NCBI RefSeq assembly: GCF_015550595.1
Contig: NZ_JADNBB010000003.1
Coordinates: 146,174-210,173, forward strand
Direction of reading: 5' to 3'
DNA length: 64,000 bases
From: Parabacteroides goldsteinii
GTDB lineage: Bacteria > Bacteroidota > Bacteroidia > Bacteroidales > Tannerellaceae
Shown here: positions 52,640-61,773 of the stretch, piece after piece
Numbering within the stretch: the stretch's first letter is position 1
Layout of the letters: each line of letters opens with the position of its first letter
Position numbers and translations under genes: made by a program
The notes under the pieces: model-generated
The model's input: the letters and a program-made list of their open reading frames with translations, nothing else
Database searches by the model: none
What the model was told of the DNA's origin: nothing

Positions 52640-53200
52640 ATGGAAACAGAATTAATTTTCGCGACAAGAGAAGATTTTCAGGAGTGGTTAAAGAATTACG
52701 GCCAGATAAGCGAGGGTGTCTGGTTATTATTCGGGAAAACAAAAACATTAAAAACATTATCTGCAGAAGAGGCGTTGGAAGAAGCATTGTGTTTCGGTTG
52801 GATCGATGGGCTGATTAATTCTATCGATGAGCATAAATACAAAAAGTACTTTTCCAAAAGAAGGAAAGGAAGTAAATGGTCGGAAAAGAATAAAAAGATT
52901 GTAGAAAAGCTTATCAAAGAAGGAAGAATGACCGGGTTCGGAATGCAGGCCATCGAAGAAGCCAAAAGAAGCGGAGAATGGGAAAAGGTACGGGACAGAA
53001 ATGTTACCGATACTCAAAAGTCTGAGTTTGAATCCTTGATAAAGGACTATGATCTGGCTTATGCTAATTATCTTACGACAGCAAAGTCGACTCAAAATAA
53101 TTTTGTCGGTTTCTACTTTGAAGCAAAAAGAGAAGACACCCGCCTGAAAAGATTAGAGAAAATAGTCGGGTTATTGGAGCAGAACAAAAAGTTAATGTAA
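52640..53200 (+). CDS. YdeI/OmpD-associated family protein
   Basis: A 186-residue cytoplasmic protein with the hallmark FATREDFQEWLKNYGQISEGVW start, the EEALCFGWIDGLIN motif and the KRRKGSKWSEKNKK basic segment of the YdeI (bacteriocin-protection/OmpD-associated) family. The C-terminal half is helical and Lys-rich. The biochemical role is not established; in other bacteria members are linked to antimicrobial-peptide resistance, which would fit its place beside efflux genes (inference). It starts 25 bp after the AraC gene and may be co-transcribed with it. Confidence 0.82.
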   Translation: METELIFATREDFQEWLKNYGQISEGVWLLFGKTKTLKTLSAEEALEEALCFGWIDGLINSIDEHKYKKYFSKRRKGSKWSEKNKKIVEKLIKEGRMTGFGMQAIEEAKRSGEWEKVRDRNVTDTQKSEFESLIKDYDLAYANYLTTAKSTQNNFVGFYFEAKREDTRLKRLEKIVGLLEQNKKLM

Positions 53201-53291
53201 AAAGGATATTCTTTTCATGCATTGATGTTTGGCATTTACCCGATATATATCGTACCTTTATCGGAATTAATAAACCTTGAATTTTACAATC

Positions 53292-53726
53292 ATGAAAGAA
53301 TCGTTCGATTATTCAAAAGTACCTTATGATTTTGGTCTGTGTGCAGCCGAGAACTGCCCGAAAGCAACAACCTGTCTACGCCAGATCGCTTTAAAACATG
53401 CTCCGGAAAATATAACTTTCCTGCGAATAATGAACCCAAACACATTAAAGAAGATGAAAGGGACGTGTAAACTCTACCGTCCCAATACCAAAATACAGAA
53501 TGCAATAGGATTCATGCGTACCGTGAATGCACTGACTCTTCGCGTGGCAGATACCTTCCGACTACGGATGATTTCCTATCTCGGCCGGAAAAATTACTAT
53601 CTGAAACGTAGAGGAGGATCACCTTTATCACCTGCCGAACAACAATATATTGTCGCTCTTGCCAAGGAGTTGGGAGTAGTTCTGGAAGAGTATTTCGACG
53701 GATATGTAGAGTCGTATAATTGGTGA
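53292..53726 (+). CDS. DUF6078-like conserved Bacteroidales protein
   Basis: A 144-residue protein of unknown function. ATG 53292 is preferred over an in-frame TTG at 53277. The N-terminus has spaced cysteines (FGLCAAENCPKATTCLRQ, then KGTCKLYRP) that could bind a metal or cluster; the centre is basic (RLRMISYLGRKNYYLKRRGG). The C-terminal helix (PAEQQYIVALAKELGVV) ends in acidic, aromatic EEYFDGYVESYNW. I recognise the type from Bacteroides and Parabacteroides genomes but know no function. It is followed directly by the 11-bp-period array. Confidence 0.65.
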   Translation: MKESFDYSKVPYDFGLCAAENCPKATTCLRQIALKHAPENITFLRIMNPNTLKKMKGTCKLYRPNTKIQNAIGFMRTVNALTLRVADTFRLRMISYLGRKNYYLKRRGGSPLSPAEQQYIVALAKELGVVLEEYFDGYVESYNW

Positions 53727-53764
53727 AGTAATCCCATTTCTGTTTCTTCGCAAAGATACTCCGG

Positions 53765-53885
53765 TTTCCTGCGGTGGAAACGCTAGTTCCCTCGGCAGGA
53801 AATTACAGTTTCCTCCTAAGGAAATTACAGTTCCCTGCCGAGGGAACTGCAGTTTCCAAAGCAAGGAACTACGAGGAAACTGTAA
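53765..53885. repeat. 11-bp-period array of alternating TTTCC and GGAAA
   Basis: Eleven half-units follow one another at exactly 11-bp steps. TTTCC/TTCCC stands at 53765, 53787, 53809, 53831 and 53853; GGAAA (or GGGAA, AGGAA) stands at 53776, 53798, 53820, 53842, 53864 and 53875. The six bases between vary, apart from TTACAG twice and CTGCAG/CTGTAA. Neighbouring half-units are thus complementary and could fold in many alternative hairpins. The array lies between the convergent DUF6078-like gene and the aldo/keto reductase. Confidence 0.9.
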
Positions 53886-53923
53886 TAGATTATATAACAA
53901 ACAGTAAGCAGATTTTACTATGA

Positions 53924-54769
53924 TTACTTTTTTACCATATTAATCATCCATTTTACGATTTCCGGATCAGTATGAGAGAGAAACAGACTCTTTTTTTGGT
54001 CAAGCGTGGTAATAGCCTGCATATCTTCTTCTGATAAGGAGAAATCAAACACTTCCATATTCTCAATCATACGCTCCTTATGAGTAGATTTCGGAATAAG
54101 GATTACATCCCGTTGGATCAGATAGCGTAAAGCAACCTGTGCAACCGACTTTCCATACTTTTCACCAATTGTTTTCAATAGTTCATTCGTAAAGAAGTTA
54201 TTTTTACCTTCTGCAAACGGTCCCCATGACATGACCCGGGTTCCGTATTCCTCCATGATCCTCTGGGGTTCTATTTGCTGATTGAAGACATGTGTTTCCA
54301 CTTGGTTGACTGCAGGTTTTATCTCGCAGAACTCTGCCAGGTCGACAAAACGGTCAGGATAAAAGTTACTCACTCCGATAGCACGTGCCTTACCCTCTTT
54401 ATTAGCCTCTTCCATAGCACGATAAGTACCGTAATAATCTCCAAAAGGTTGGTGTATCAGGAGTAGATCGACATAATCACTCTGTAGTTTACGCAAAGAC
54501 TCATCGATAGACGCTTTTGCCTTTTCATATCCGGCATTGGAGATCCAAACCTTGGTTGTTATAAACAATTCGTTCCGTGGAATACCACTTTTGCTGATTG
54601 CACTCCCTACCCCTTCTTCATTAAAATAGGCTTGTGCCGTGTCGATAGAGCGATAACCTACGCTCAAAGCATCCAATACACAACGTTCACATTCTTCAGG
54701 TGTCACCTGATAAACGCCATAACCTAAAATCGGCATTTCAATGCCATTGTTTAATTTTACTGTCTTCAT
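53924..54769 (-). CDS. Aldo/keto reductase (2,5-diketo-D-gluconate reductase-like)
   Basis: A 281-residue NADPH-dependent TIM-barrel oxidoreductase. The catalytic tetrad is present: Asp43 and Tyr48 in [15 protein letters not shown], Lys73 in TTKVW and His106 in LLIHQPFG. The cofactor motif [14 protein letters not shown] near the C-terminus is also intact. The substrate is open, as such enzymes are broad. A TACTTTTG -7 element on the minus strand (54800-54807) lies 30 bp upstream, so the gene is monocistronic. Confidence 0.93.
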   Translation of the reverse strand: MKTVKLNNGIEMPILGYGVYQVTPEECERCVLDALSVGYRSIDTAQAYFNEEGVGSAISKSGIPRNELFITTKVWISNAGYEKAKASIDESLRKLQSDYVDLLLIHQPFGDYYGTYRAMEEANKEGKARAIGVSNFYPDRFVDLAEFCEIKPAVNQVETHVFNQQIEPQRIMEEYGTRVMSWGPFAEGKNNFFTNELLKTIGEKYGKSVAQVALRYLIQRDVILIPKSTHKERMIENMEVFDFSLSEEDMQAITTLDQKKSLFLSHTDPEIVKWMINMVKK

Positions 54770-54799
54770 AATCTTTAACCGTTTATTGTTTTACTGATA

Positions 54800-54807
54800 C
54801 AAAAGTA
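54800..54807 (-). promoter_or_regulatory. -7 element for the aldo/keto reductase gene
   Basis: The minus strand reads TACTTTTG, matching TAnnTTTG, 30 bp before the start codon. A TTTG farther upstream is at the wrong spacing. Confidence 0.5.
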
Positions 54808-54898
54808 TCTGTTTCCAAATAATCCCGTATTATATAAATAACCGAATAACATACCATTATTACAGATTTCAAATTAATTTATCCAAAACAACCGGAAC

Positions 54899-54938
54899 AA
54901 AAAAACGGACTGCCCTAAAATCACTTTCCAGGCAGTCC
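54899..54938 (-). terminator. Terminator of RND efflux operon 3
   Basis: On the minus strand GGACTGCC and GGCAGTCC (54931-54938 and 54907-54914) form an 8-bp stem with a 16-nt loop, followed by G and seven T (54899-54905). It lies 35 bp downstream of the outer-membrane factor's stop codon. Confidence 0.85.
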
Positions 54939-54972
54939 TTCTTATTGTAAGAAAAAAATAAAAACAGTGGGC

Positions 54973-56334
54973 CTATTCTCGTCCACCGCCTAAAGCCCGA
55001 TAGAGATTAATTAGACTTTGTATCTCTGTGAACCGATTGGCGGTGTGGGTCAGTTGTGCACTTAATAAACTTTGCCGGGCAGTCAACACTTCCAAATAGG
55101 TTGTATTGCTATGCTCCATCAATAGGGAAGTACTTTTCAGGGCTACTTCCAACGAAGCGATCTGCTTTTCCAGGAGGAGACTCTTCTCTTTACTGGTCTG
55201 GCAAGCTGTAAGGGCATCGTTCACCTCGCTTCCGGCGTTCAATAACGATTGCTGGAATGAGAGGGCAGCTTCTTCCTGCTGCGCTTTGGCTATACGATGT
55301 TGGGCGATAATCTCCCCGCGGGCAAACAGTGGCTGTGTAAGCGAACCAACTGCCGATGCGAGGAATTTGCCGGGGTTGACTATCATCGATCCGGCATTGT
55401 TTGTCCATCCGGCGCTACCACTCAGGGTTATCGAAGGATAGAAAGCGGAACGAGCCTGATTGGTGCCGTAAAAGGCAGCTTCCAATGTGCGTTCAGCCAT
55501 ACGTACATCAGGGCGGTTAGCCAACATCTGTATAGGAATACCGGTAGAGATACTTTCCGGGAACTGCTGACTTTCCAATACTCCACGCTCGTAATACCGT
55601 GGAGTCTCAGCCAGTAAAAGGGCAAGGCTGTTTTCCACCTGATTGATTTGCTCCTTCAGGTCAAGAACAGAAGTTTGCACCTGATAATACGTAGCTTCCA
55701 TCTGTGATACGGCCGATTCGTTAGTCAGGCCGGCCTTCATCAGGGCACGGGTAGAAGCGACAGTCTCCTGCCATGCTTCTTCCGTCTGCCGGGTGATGTA
55801 AAGCTGTTCGTCCAACATCAATAATGTATAATAGGTATTGGCTATCCCGGCTATCAGCTGCGTACGTACGGCCTGCTGATAATCCTGGCTCTGAGCGTAA
55901 AGTGCTTTCGCCTGCTGTTTTGCATTACGCATACGTCCGAAAATATCAAGTTCCCAGCTGGCAGTGATAGGCAACGAATAAGTTTGCGTTGCCTTATGCC
56001 CGTCGAAGCTGCTCACCGATCCTTGCGGAGTAAAGGCGAAAGAAGGGAGGAATGCCAATTTAGCCGACATCAGCGTAGCTTCGGCCTCTTCTACGCGGAG
56101 TTGTGCCGACTGGTAATCCGTATTATTCTGCAATCCTTGTTCGATAAGTTGTTGCAGTTTCGAATCTGTAAAGAGCTCGCGCCAGTCCATATTGCCGAAG
56201 CTGACGGTATCCTCTACCATCACTTCCTCGCCATACAATTGGTCAGGGACAGTGGTGGCAGGTTTATATTTACTGTATATGCCGCAACTACTCAGTAGAG
56301 CAGATACAGTTGTTAGCAGAATTATCTTTTTCAT
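54973..56334 (-). CDS. NodT/OprM-family outer membrane factor lipoprotein (operon 3)
   Basis: A 453-residue lipoprotein (MKKIILLTTVSALLSSC) with two OEP repeats. YSLPITASWELDIFGRMRNA and FLASAVGSLTQPLFARG mark the barrel segments, and the GIPIQMLANRPDVRMAER stretch is typical of the NodT family. It closely parallels the duct of operon 2 (shared SAVGSLTQPLF, SAFYPSITLSGSAGWTNN-like stretches). It is the last gene of the third pump, 18 bp after the permease, and is followed by a strong terminator. Confidence 0.9.
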   Translation of the reverse strand: MKKIILLTTVSALLSSCGIYSKYKPATTVPDQLYGEEVMVEDTVSFGNMDWRELFTDSKLQQLIEQGLQNNTDYQSAQLRVEEAEATLMSAKLAFLPSFAFTPQGSVSSFDGHKATQTYSLPITASWELDIFGRMRNAKQQAKALYAQSQDYQQAVRTQLIAGIANTYYTLLMLDEQLYITRQTEEAWQETVASTRALMKAGLTNESAVSQMEATYYQVQTSVLDLKEQINQVENSLALLLAETPRYYERGVLESQQFPESISTGIPIQMLANRPDVRMAERTLEAAFYGTNQARSAFYPSITLSGSAGWTNNAGSMIVNPGKFLASAVGSLTQPLFARGEIIAQHRIAKAQQEEAALSFQQSLLNAGSEVNDALTACQTSKEKSLLLEKQIASLEVALKSTSLLMEHSNTTYLEVLTARQSLLSAQLTHTANRFTEIQSLINLYRALGGGRE

Positions 56335-56352
56335 ATTCCTTCTATTTATTGA

Positions 56353-59300
56353 TTATTCAATAGTACCACGTTCAGCTGCACTCTTTTCCTGTTCCAGCAA
56401 AACCTGTACGTCGGCTTCTTCTTCCATCGGTTTACGGATCTTCTCCTGCAAATATTCGAAAATGACATAGAACACAGGAACTACGAACAATAATGCCAGT
56501 GTTCCTACAGCCATACCGCCTACGACACCTGTTCCCAACGAACTGTTACCGTTAGCTCCTGCACCACTGGAAAACATCAACGGAAGCATACCGAAAATCA
56601 TCGTCAACACTGTCATCAGAATAGGACGCAGACGAACCTGGGCTGCCGAGTAGGCCGATTCTACAATACCCATTCCTTTGCGGCGACGTTCTATCGCATA
56701 CTCTGTAATCAGAATAGCTGTCTTTGCCAATAAACCGATCAACATGATCACACCTGTCTGAAGATAGATGTTATTCTCCAGTCCGAATATTCTGGCAAAC
56801 AGGAAGCTACCTATCAACCCGAACGGTACGGAGAAGATAACGGCAAACGGAACCAGGAAGCTCTCATAAAGACAAGCCAGGATCAGATAGATAAGGAATA
56901 TACATATAGCATAAATGAAAACGGTCTGTGCACCACTGTTGCCGGCTTCTTCACGTGCCATACCGCCGTATTCGTAACCATAACCTGTCGGTAAAGTCTG
57001 TGCAGCTACCTCTTCGATAACCTTTTGCACTTCCCCGGATGAATAGCCTTCAGCGGGATTCACATTTGCCGTAATGGAACTATACAGGTTAAAACGATTG
57101 GCTGATTCCGGTCCAAGTACTTTCGTCAGTGTCACAAACTGGCTTATCGGAGCCATTTCCGTTCCGCTACGAACAAACATATTGTCCAGCGACTGTTCGT
57201 CCAGTCGATATTCGGGAGAAGCCTGCATCATTACACGATATACTTTACCAAACTGGTTGAAGTTGGAGATATAAGCTCCTCCGCAATAGCTACCCAAGGC
57301 ATCGAGTACGCTACTGGGAGAGATACCTGCCCGTTTACATTTGGCGGCATCGATATCTACTGTTACCTGTGGGAAGTTCATTGCATAAGAGGTATATGCC
57401 ATAGCAACTTCCGGCCGTTGGTTTAATGCTCCGAGGAACTCCATCACCGAATTATAGAATACCGTCATATCACCGCCTGTCTTATCCTGAAGATTTAGTT
57501 CAAGGGAGTTACCCATACCGTATCCCGGGATCATAGCAGGCTGGAAACTGAATATCTGTGCATCTTTGATCTCATAGAACTGTGCGTTAAGGTGTGCCGT
57601 GATAGCATCGGAACTATGTTCCTCTCCTTTTCGCTCGCTCCAATCTTTCAAACGTACAATGATCGTACCGTATGATGTTCCCTGACCGGATATAAGCCCA
57701 TAACCTGCCACGCGGGCATAATGTTCTATCTCAGGTGTTTTGCTCAGGATATTCTCCAGTTTATTCATTACCTTATTCGTTTCATCCAGCGTGCTTCCCG
57801 GTGAGGTACTGACATTTACCATGATAACGCCCTGGTCTTCCTGCGGTACAAGCCCGGTCTTGGTTGTACTCATCAGATAAACCAATAGAACAACGGCAGC
57901 TGCCAATGATGTCCACACCATCCAACGATGATGAATAAAGAACATGACACCTTTTTTATATTTTCCCAGTACTGCATTGAATGAAGCATTATAAGCGGCA
58001 CGTACCCGCCCGTTAATACTCTTCTCACTCTTTGTTCCATCCGATGGGCGCATCATTATGGCACATAAAGCCGGACAAAGTGTCAAAGCCGAAATCATAG
58101 AAATACCTACGGCGGTGGCCATCGTAATACCAAACTGTGTATAGAACACACCCGATGTTCCTCCCATGAACGTCACAGGAATAAATACGGCCATAAATAC
58201 ACAGGTACAGGAGACAATAGCCATTGTCACATCCCCCATTGCATCTTTCGTGGCGAGATAGGAGGATTTATATCCGGCATCAAACTTAGACTGCACGGCC
58301 TCCACCACCACAATAGCATCATCCACCACCGTACCGATGGCAAGCACCAGGGCAAATAGTGTCAGGATATTGAGACTGAATCCTGCCGCCACCAGGCAAG
58401 CAAACGTTCCGACTAATGAAACTATAATAGAGATGGACGGAATAAGTGTACTCTTAAAGTCTTGCAAGAAGAAATACACGACCAGGATTACTAAAAGGAT
58501 AGCAATGACAAGCGTCTCCACCACATTATGAATAGAGGCGAAAAGGAAGTCGTTCGAACTCATCATCGTTACAAATTCCGTACCTTCCGGCAGACTTTCC
58601 CCCATTCTCTCTATCTGAGCGGTTATCTCTTTGTTGACAGCAGTTGCATTTGATCCTGCAACCTGGAAAATCATAAACATAACGGCGGGTTTACCGTCCA
58701 TCTCACTGCGGAAGCTATACATTAATGTACCTAGTTCCACACTGGCCACATCTTTCAGGCGAAGTACGGAACCATCGCTTTGTGAACGGATCACTGTGTT
58801 CTGAAATTCTTCGACACTCTTCAGGCGTCCACGGTATTTCATGGTGAACTGGAAAACATTTTCCGAATTTTCCCCCAATGAACCGGTGGGTGCTTCGATA
58901 TTCTGTTCGCCCAATATTGCCGTTACGTCCGAAGGGACAAGGCCATATTGCGCCATCCGCTCCGGTTTCAACCAGATACGCATACTATAGGTATCTCCCA
59001 GTTCCATTACATCTCCAACGCCTTCTATACGTTTAATCTGTGGAATAACATTGATATCAAGATAATTGGCTAAAAAGGTCTGGTCGTAGCGTTCATCGTT
59101 ACAAACCAAAGCTCCGATCTGCAGGAAACTGGTCTGGCGTTTTTGTGTAGCCACACCGATTCTTGTTACCTCTGCCGGTAAAAGTCCCTGTGCCTTAGAT
59201 ACACGGTTCTGTACATTGACAGCCGCCATATCAGGATCAGTTCCTTGCTTAAAATAAACCTGTATGATCGCTGAACCTGCATTAGTGGCAGTAGAAGTGA

Positions 59301-59535
59301 TATACATCATATCTTCTACCCCATTGATACTCTCTTCCAATGGCATGACGACACTATTCATCACAGCTTCGGCATCGGCTCCGGTATAAGAAGCAGTGAC
59401 ATATACCGTAGGAGGTGCAATGTCGGGATACTGTTCCACCGGCAGCGTAAAGAGCGAAATAAGCCCAATGACCAGGATCAGCACGGAGATGGATATAGCC
59501 ATCACCGGCCGTTTTATAAATATGTTACCTTTCAT
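56353..59535 (-). CDS. RND efflux permease, HAE1 type (operon 3)
   Basis: A 1060-residue HAE1-family antiporter that begins MKGNIFIKRPVMAISISVLI and has TLPVEQYPDIAPPTVYV near the N-terminus. Span 4 keeps the double Asp (GTVVDDAIVVVEAVQSKF) and span 10 the Lys (LIGLLAKTAILITEYA). Glycine-rich FSSGAGANGNSSLGTG and the periplasmic docking loop are present. It is a paralogue of the operon 2 permease, with long near-identical blocks and divergence in the periplasmic loops, where substrate choice is made; different substrate ranges are likely (inference). Confidence 0.93.
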   Translation of the reverse strand: MKGNIFIKRPVMAISISVLILVIGLISLFTLPVEQYPDIAPPTVYVTASYTGADAEAVMNSVVMPLEESINGVEDMMYITSTATNAGSAIIQVYFKQGTDPDMAAVNVQNRVSKAQGLLPAEVTRIGVATQKRQTSFLQIGALVCNDERYDQTFLANYLDINVIPQIKRIEGVGDVMELGDTYSMRIWLKPERMAQYGLVPSDVTAILGEQNIEAPTGSLGENSENVFQFTMKYRGRLKSVEEFQNTVIRSQSDGSVLRLKDVASVELGTLMYSFRSEMDGKPAVMFMIFQVAGSNATAVNKEITAQIERMGESLPEGTEFVTMMSSNDFLFASIHNVVETLVIAILLVILVVYFFLQDFKSTLIPSISIIVSLVGTFACLVAAGFSLNILTLFALVLAIGTVVDDAIVVVEAVQSKFDAGYKSSYLATKDAMGDVTMAIVSCTCVFMAVFIPVTFMGGTSGVFYTQFGITMATAVGISMISALTLCPALCAIMMRPSDGTKSEKSINGRVRAAYNASFNAVLGKYKKGVMFFIHHRWMVWTSLAAAVVLLVYLMSTTKTGLVPQEDQGVIMVNVSTSPGSTLDETNKVMNKLENILSKTPEIEHYARVAGYGLISGQGTSYGTIIVRLKDWSERKGEEHSSDAITAHLNAQFYEIKDAQIFSFQPAMIPGYGMGNSLELNLQDKTGGDMTVFYNSVMEFLGALNQRPEVAMAYTSYAMNFPQVTVDIDAAKCKRAGISPSSVLDALGSYCGGAYISNFNQFGKVYRVMMQASPEYRLDEQSLDNMFVRSGTEMAPISQFVTLTKVLGPESANRFNLYSSITANVNPAEGYSSGEVQKVIEEVAAQTLPTGYGYEYGGMAREEAGNSGAQTVFIYAICIFLIYLILACLYESFLVPFAVIFSVPFGLIGSFLFARIFGLENNIYLQTGVIMLIGLLAKTAILITEYAIERRRKGMGIVESAYSAAQVRLRPILMTVLTMIFGMLPLMFSSGAGANGNSSLGTGVVGGMAVGTLALLFVVPVFYVIFEYLQEKIRKPMEEEADVQVLLEQEKSAAERGTIE

Positions 59536-59553
59536 ACTCTTTTTCTCCTTGTT

Positions 59554-60657
59554 TTATTTTACGACAGTTCCTTCACGTATCAATCCGGCACCTTCCGATA
59601 TAATTTCATCACCGGCTTTCAGTCCACTCAATACCACATATTCGCGTCCGTCGTTAATCCCGGATACCGTTATCAGGGTAGAGACAGCCTTGCCGTCTAC
59701 AACTTTATATACAATGGTTTTATCCTGCAAACGAACGGTAGCTCCCTGCGGGATCACGATGCAGTCTTTATAAATGCTCGGTATCACTACCGTGCCCGAT
59801 GCTCCGCTATGAAGCAACCGCGATTCATTGGGGAATACCACGCGTGCTACTACCGTACCTGTCTGGCGGTCGATCACTCCGCTGATGGATTCTATAATAC
59901 CTTTCTTGTCATAAACCGAATTATCGTTCAGCTTCAACTCCGCTTCCGGCATGCTCTTCAACGCATCATCCATACTACCGTATTCGCGTGTCAGTGACAA
60001 CAACTGATTTTCTGTCATAGAGAAATAAACATACATATCCGAATTGTCGCTGACCGTAGTCAATGCTTGCATCATGCTGGGACTCACCAAAGCACCGGCA
60101 CGATAAGGTAATGCTCCTACAACACCGTCGCAGGGACTTTTTACCTCTGTATAAGAGAGATTATTACGCGCGCTCAGTTCCTGGGCTTCCGCCTGTGCCA
60201 ATTGTGCTTTGGCTGTAAGAAAAGAGTTTTCCGCTGTCTTCAGGCTGAAATCCGAAACTACCTTCTGGGCATTCAGCTCTTTGTTACTGTTGTAGGTCAG
60301 TTCGGCAGTAGCCAGTGCAGCACGTGCTGCTTCCACGTTGGCGGTAACCGTTTTAAGTGCCGCTTTATAAGGCACCTGGTCGATGATGAAAAGTAATTGC
60401 CCACGACGTACTTTTTCACCTTCCGTCACATAAAGTTTTTCGATAGTCCCCGATACCTGTGGATATATATCGATATCCTGTCGCCCACGTATCGTCGCCG
60501 AATAAGGGGTAGAAAGTTCTTTATCCGTAGGCGCCACTTTCATGATTGCATAAGAGGCTTTTACCTGTGCATCCGGAGCTTGTTTACAGGATGCCATCCA
60601 CACTGTACAACCGACAATCCCTATCAGCCGTATCCATTTTTTGCTTACTTTATTCAT
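59554..60657 (-). CDS. RND periplasmic adaptor lipoprotein (operon 3)
   Basis: ATG 60657 gives 367 residues starting MNKVSKKWIRLIGIVGCTVWMASC, a lipoprotein signal. A longer frame begins with GTG at 60702, upstream of the likely promoter, and is rejected. The lipoyl half (IDIYPQVSGTIEKLYVTEGEKV), helical hairpin, second lipoyl half (SPCDGVVGALPYRAGALVSPSM) and C-terminal domain are all present. It matches the adaptor of operon 2 in layout. It starts the operon 18 bp ahead of the permease. Confidence 0.9.
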   Translation of the reverse strand: MNKVSKKWIRLIGIVGCTVWMASCKQAPDAQVKASYAIMKVAPTDKELSTPYSATIRGRQDIDIYPQVSGTIEKLYVTEGEKVRRGQLLFIIDQVPYKAALKTVTANVEAARAALATAELTYNSNKELNAQKVVSDFSLKTAENSFLTAKAQLAQAEAQELSARNNLSYTEVKSPCDGVVGALPYRAGALVSPSMMQALTTVSDNSDMYVYFSMTENQLLSLTREYGSMDDALKSMPEAELKLNDNSVYDKKGIIESISGVIDRQTGTVVARVVFPNESRLLHSGASGTVVIPSIYKDCIVIPQGATVRLQDKTIVYKVVDGKAVSTLITVSGINDGREYVVLSGLKAGDEIISEGAGLIREGTVVK

Positions 60658-60680
60658 ATTTTTGCTATTAAAAACTGGAG

Positions 60681-60688
60681 CAAATGTA
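60681..60688 (-). promoter_or_regulatory. -7 element of efflux operon 3
   Basis: The minus strand reads TACATTTG, matching TAnnTTTG, 23 bp before ATG 60657. It decides the start codon of the adaptor. No -33 element is clear, which fits activator control. Confidence 0.5.
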
Positions 60689-60867
60689 GACGAAAGGGAC
60701 ACAGCCGTAGTGCCCCATTTTCCCTCAAGAATGCTTCATTTTCCCCTTTTCCCATTTCTTAACTCATTTTTTACATACCACAAAGCGATATGGAACACTA
60801 AAGACGTGAAATAGAACATATTACTTATCCCGTTATTCGCCAAATTTGCAGAAACAAAAAAGAGAAT

Positions 60868-61773
60868 ATGAATATGAAGAACATCAAAACAGTCGACATA
60901 GAAGACTTTAAAACGAATAAACATATCATCGATTATGTGGATAATGACTTTGCAATAATAAACAGCCTGGAAGATGCTCCCACCGGTAACGAAACGGTAA
61001 GACTGGGATGTTTTCTACTGGCTTTTTGCATAGAAGGATATATTCAACTCGATATAAACAACAGAACCTTTCAGTTGGGAGATGGCGATTTACTACTCGG
61101 TCTTCCTAATACTGTTATCAGCCATACGATGATAAGCCCTAAGAATAAGATCAGGATGGCCGGCTTTTCTACCCGCTTCCTGCAACGTATTGTTAAAATG
61201 GAGAAAGTTACCTGGAATACCGCCATCTATATCCATAACAATCCGGTAAAACACGTAGGTGAAGATAAAAATGAGATTTTCAATTGTTACAAGAATCTAA
61301 TCATCGAGAAAATAAACGATGCTCCCCATCATTATCATAGGGAAGTAATGATGCATCTGTTTTCTGCACTTTTCTGCGAAATGCTGGGAGCTCTCGGTAA
61401 GGAAGCTCACCAGAAAGACTCCGACCAATCGAAGGAAGGACTCAAACAGGCCGATTATATTCTTAGGAGGTTCATTGAAAAACTGTCGGCAGATAACGGT
61501 ATGCACCGTTCGGTGTCCTATTTTGCCGATTCGCTTTTTTACAGCCCCAAATACTTGTCGAAGGTCGTTAAGAACACATGTGGCAGAACCCCGCTGGATC
61601 TGATCAACGAAAGTGCTATCGAACATATCAAATACCGGTTGAAACACTCGGACAAATCTATCAAAGAGATTGCGGAGGAATTCAACTTTCCCAATCAGTC
61701 TTTCTTCGGAAAGTATGTCAAGGCACATCTGGGTATGCCTCCGGCTCGTTATCGCGAAGCAATAGAGGAATGA
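60868..61773 (+). CDS. AraC-family regulator, divergent from efflux operon 3
   Basis: A 301-residue regulator. The N-terminal cupin-like domain has FCIEGYIQLDINNRTFQLGDGDLL in part. The C-terminal DNA-binding domain has two helix-turn-helix units (SVSYFADSLFYSPKYLSKVVKN and SIKEIAEEFNFPNQSFFGKYVKAHLG), ending GMPPARYRE. It is placed to control the pump genes starting 211 bp away, as for the regulator at 51763. Its last 25 bp overlap the 3' end of the convergent PAS-LuxR gene. Confidence 0.87.
   Translation: MNMKNIKTVDIEDFKTNKHIIDYVDNDFAIINSLEDAPTGNETVRLGCFLLAFCIEGYIQLDINNRTFQLGDGDLLLGLPNTVISHTMISPKNKIRMAGFSTRFLQRIVKMEKVTWNTAIYIHNNPVKHVGEDKNEIFNCYKNLIIEKINDAPHHYHREVMMHLFSALFCEMLGALGKEAHQKDSDQSKEGLKQADYILRRFIEKLSADNGMHRSVSYFADSLFYSPKYLSKVVKNTCGRTPLDLINESAIEHIKYRLKHSDKSIKEIAEEFNFPNQSFFGKYVKAHLGMPPARYREAIEE

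Noticed and set aside
53751-53758. TATCTTTG on the minus strand beside the 11-bp array, a possible antisense promoter into the DUF6078-like gene
   Set aside because: There is no -33 element and no minus-strand gene to serve; it may be chance.
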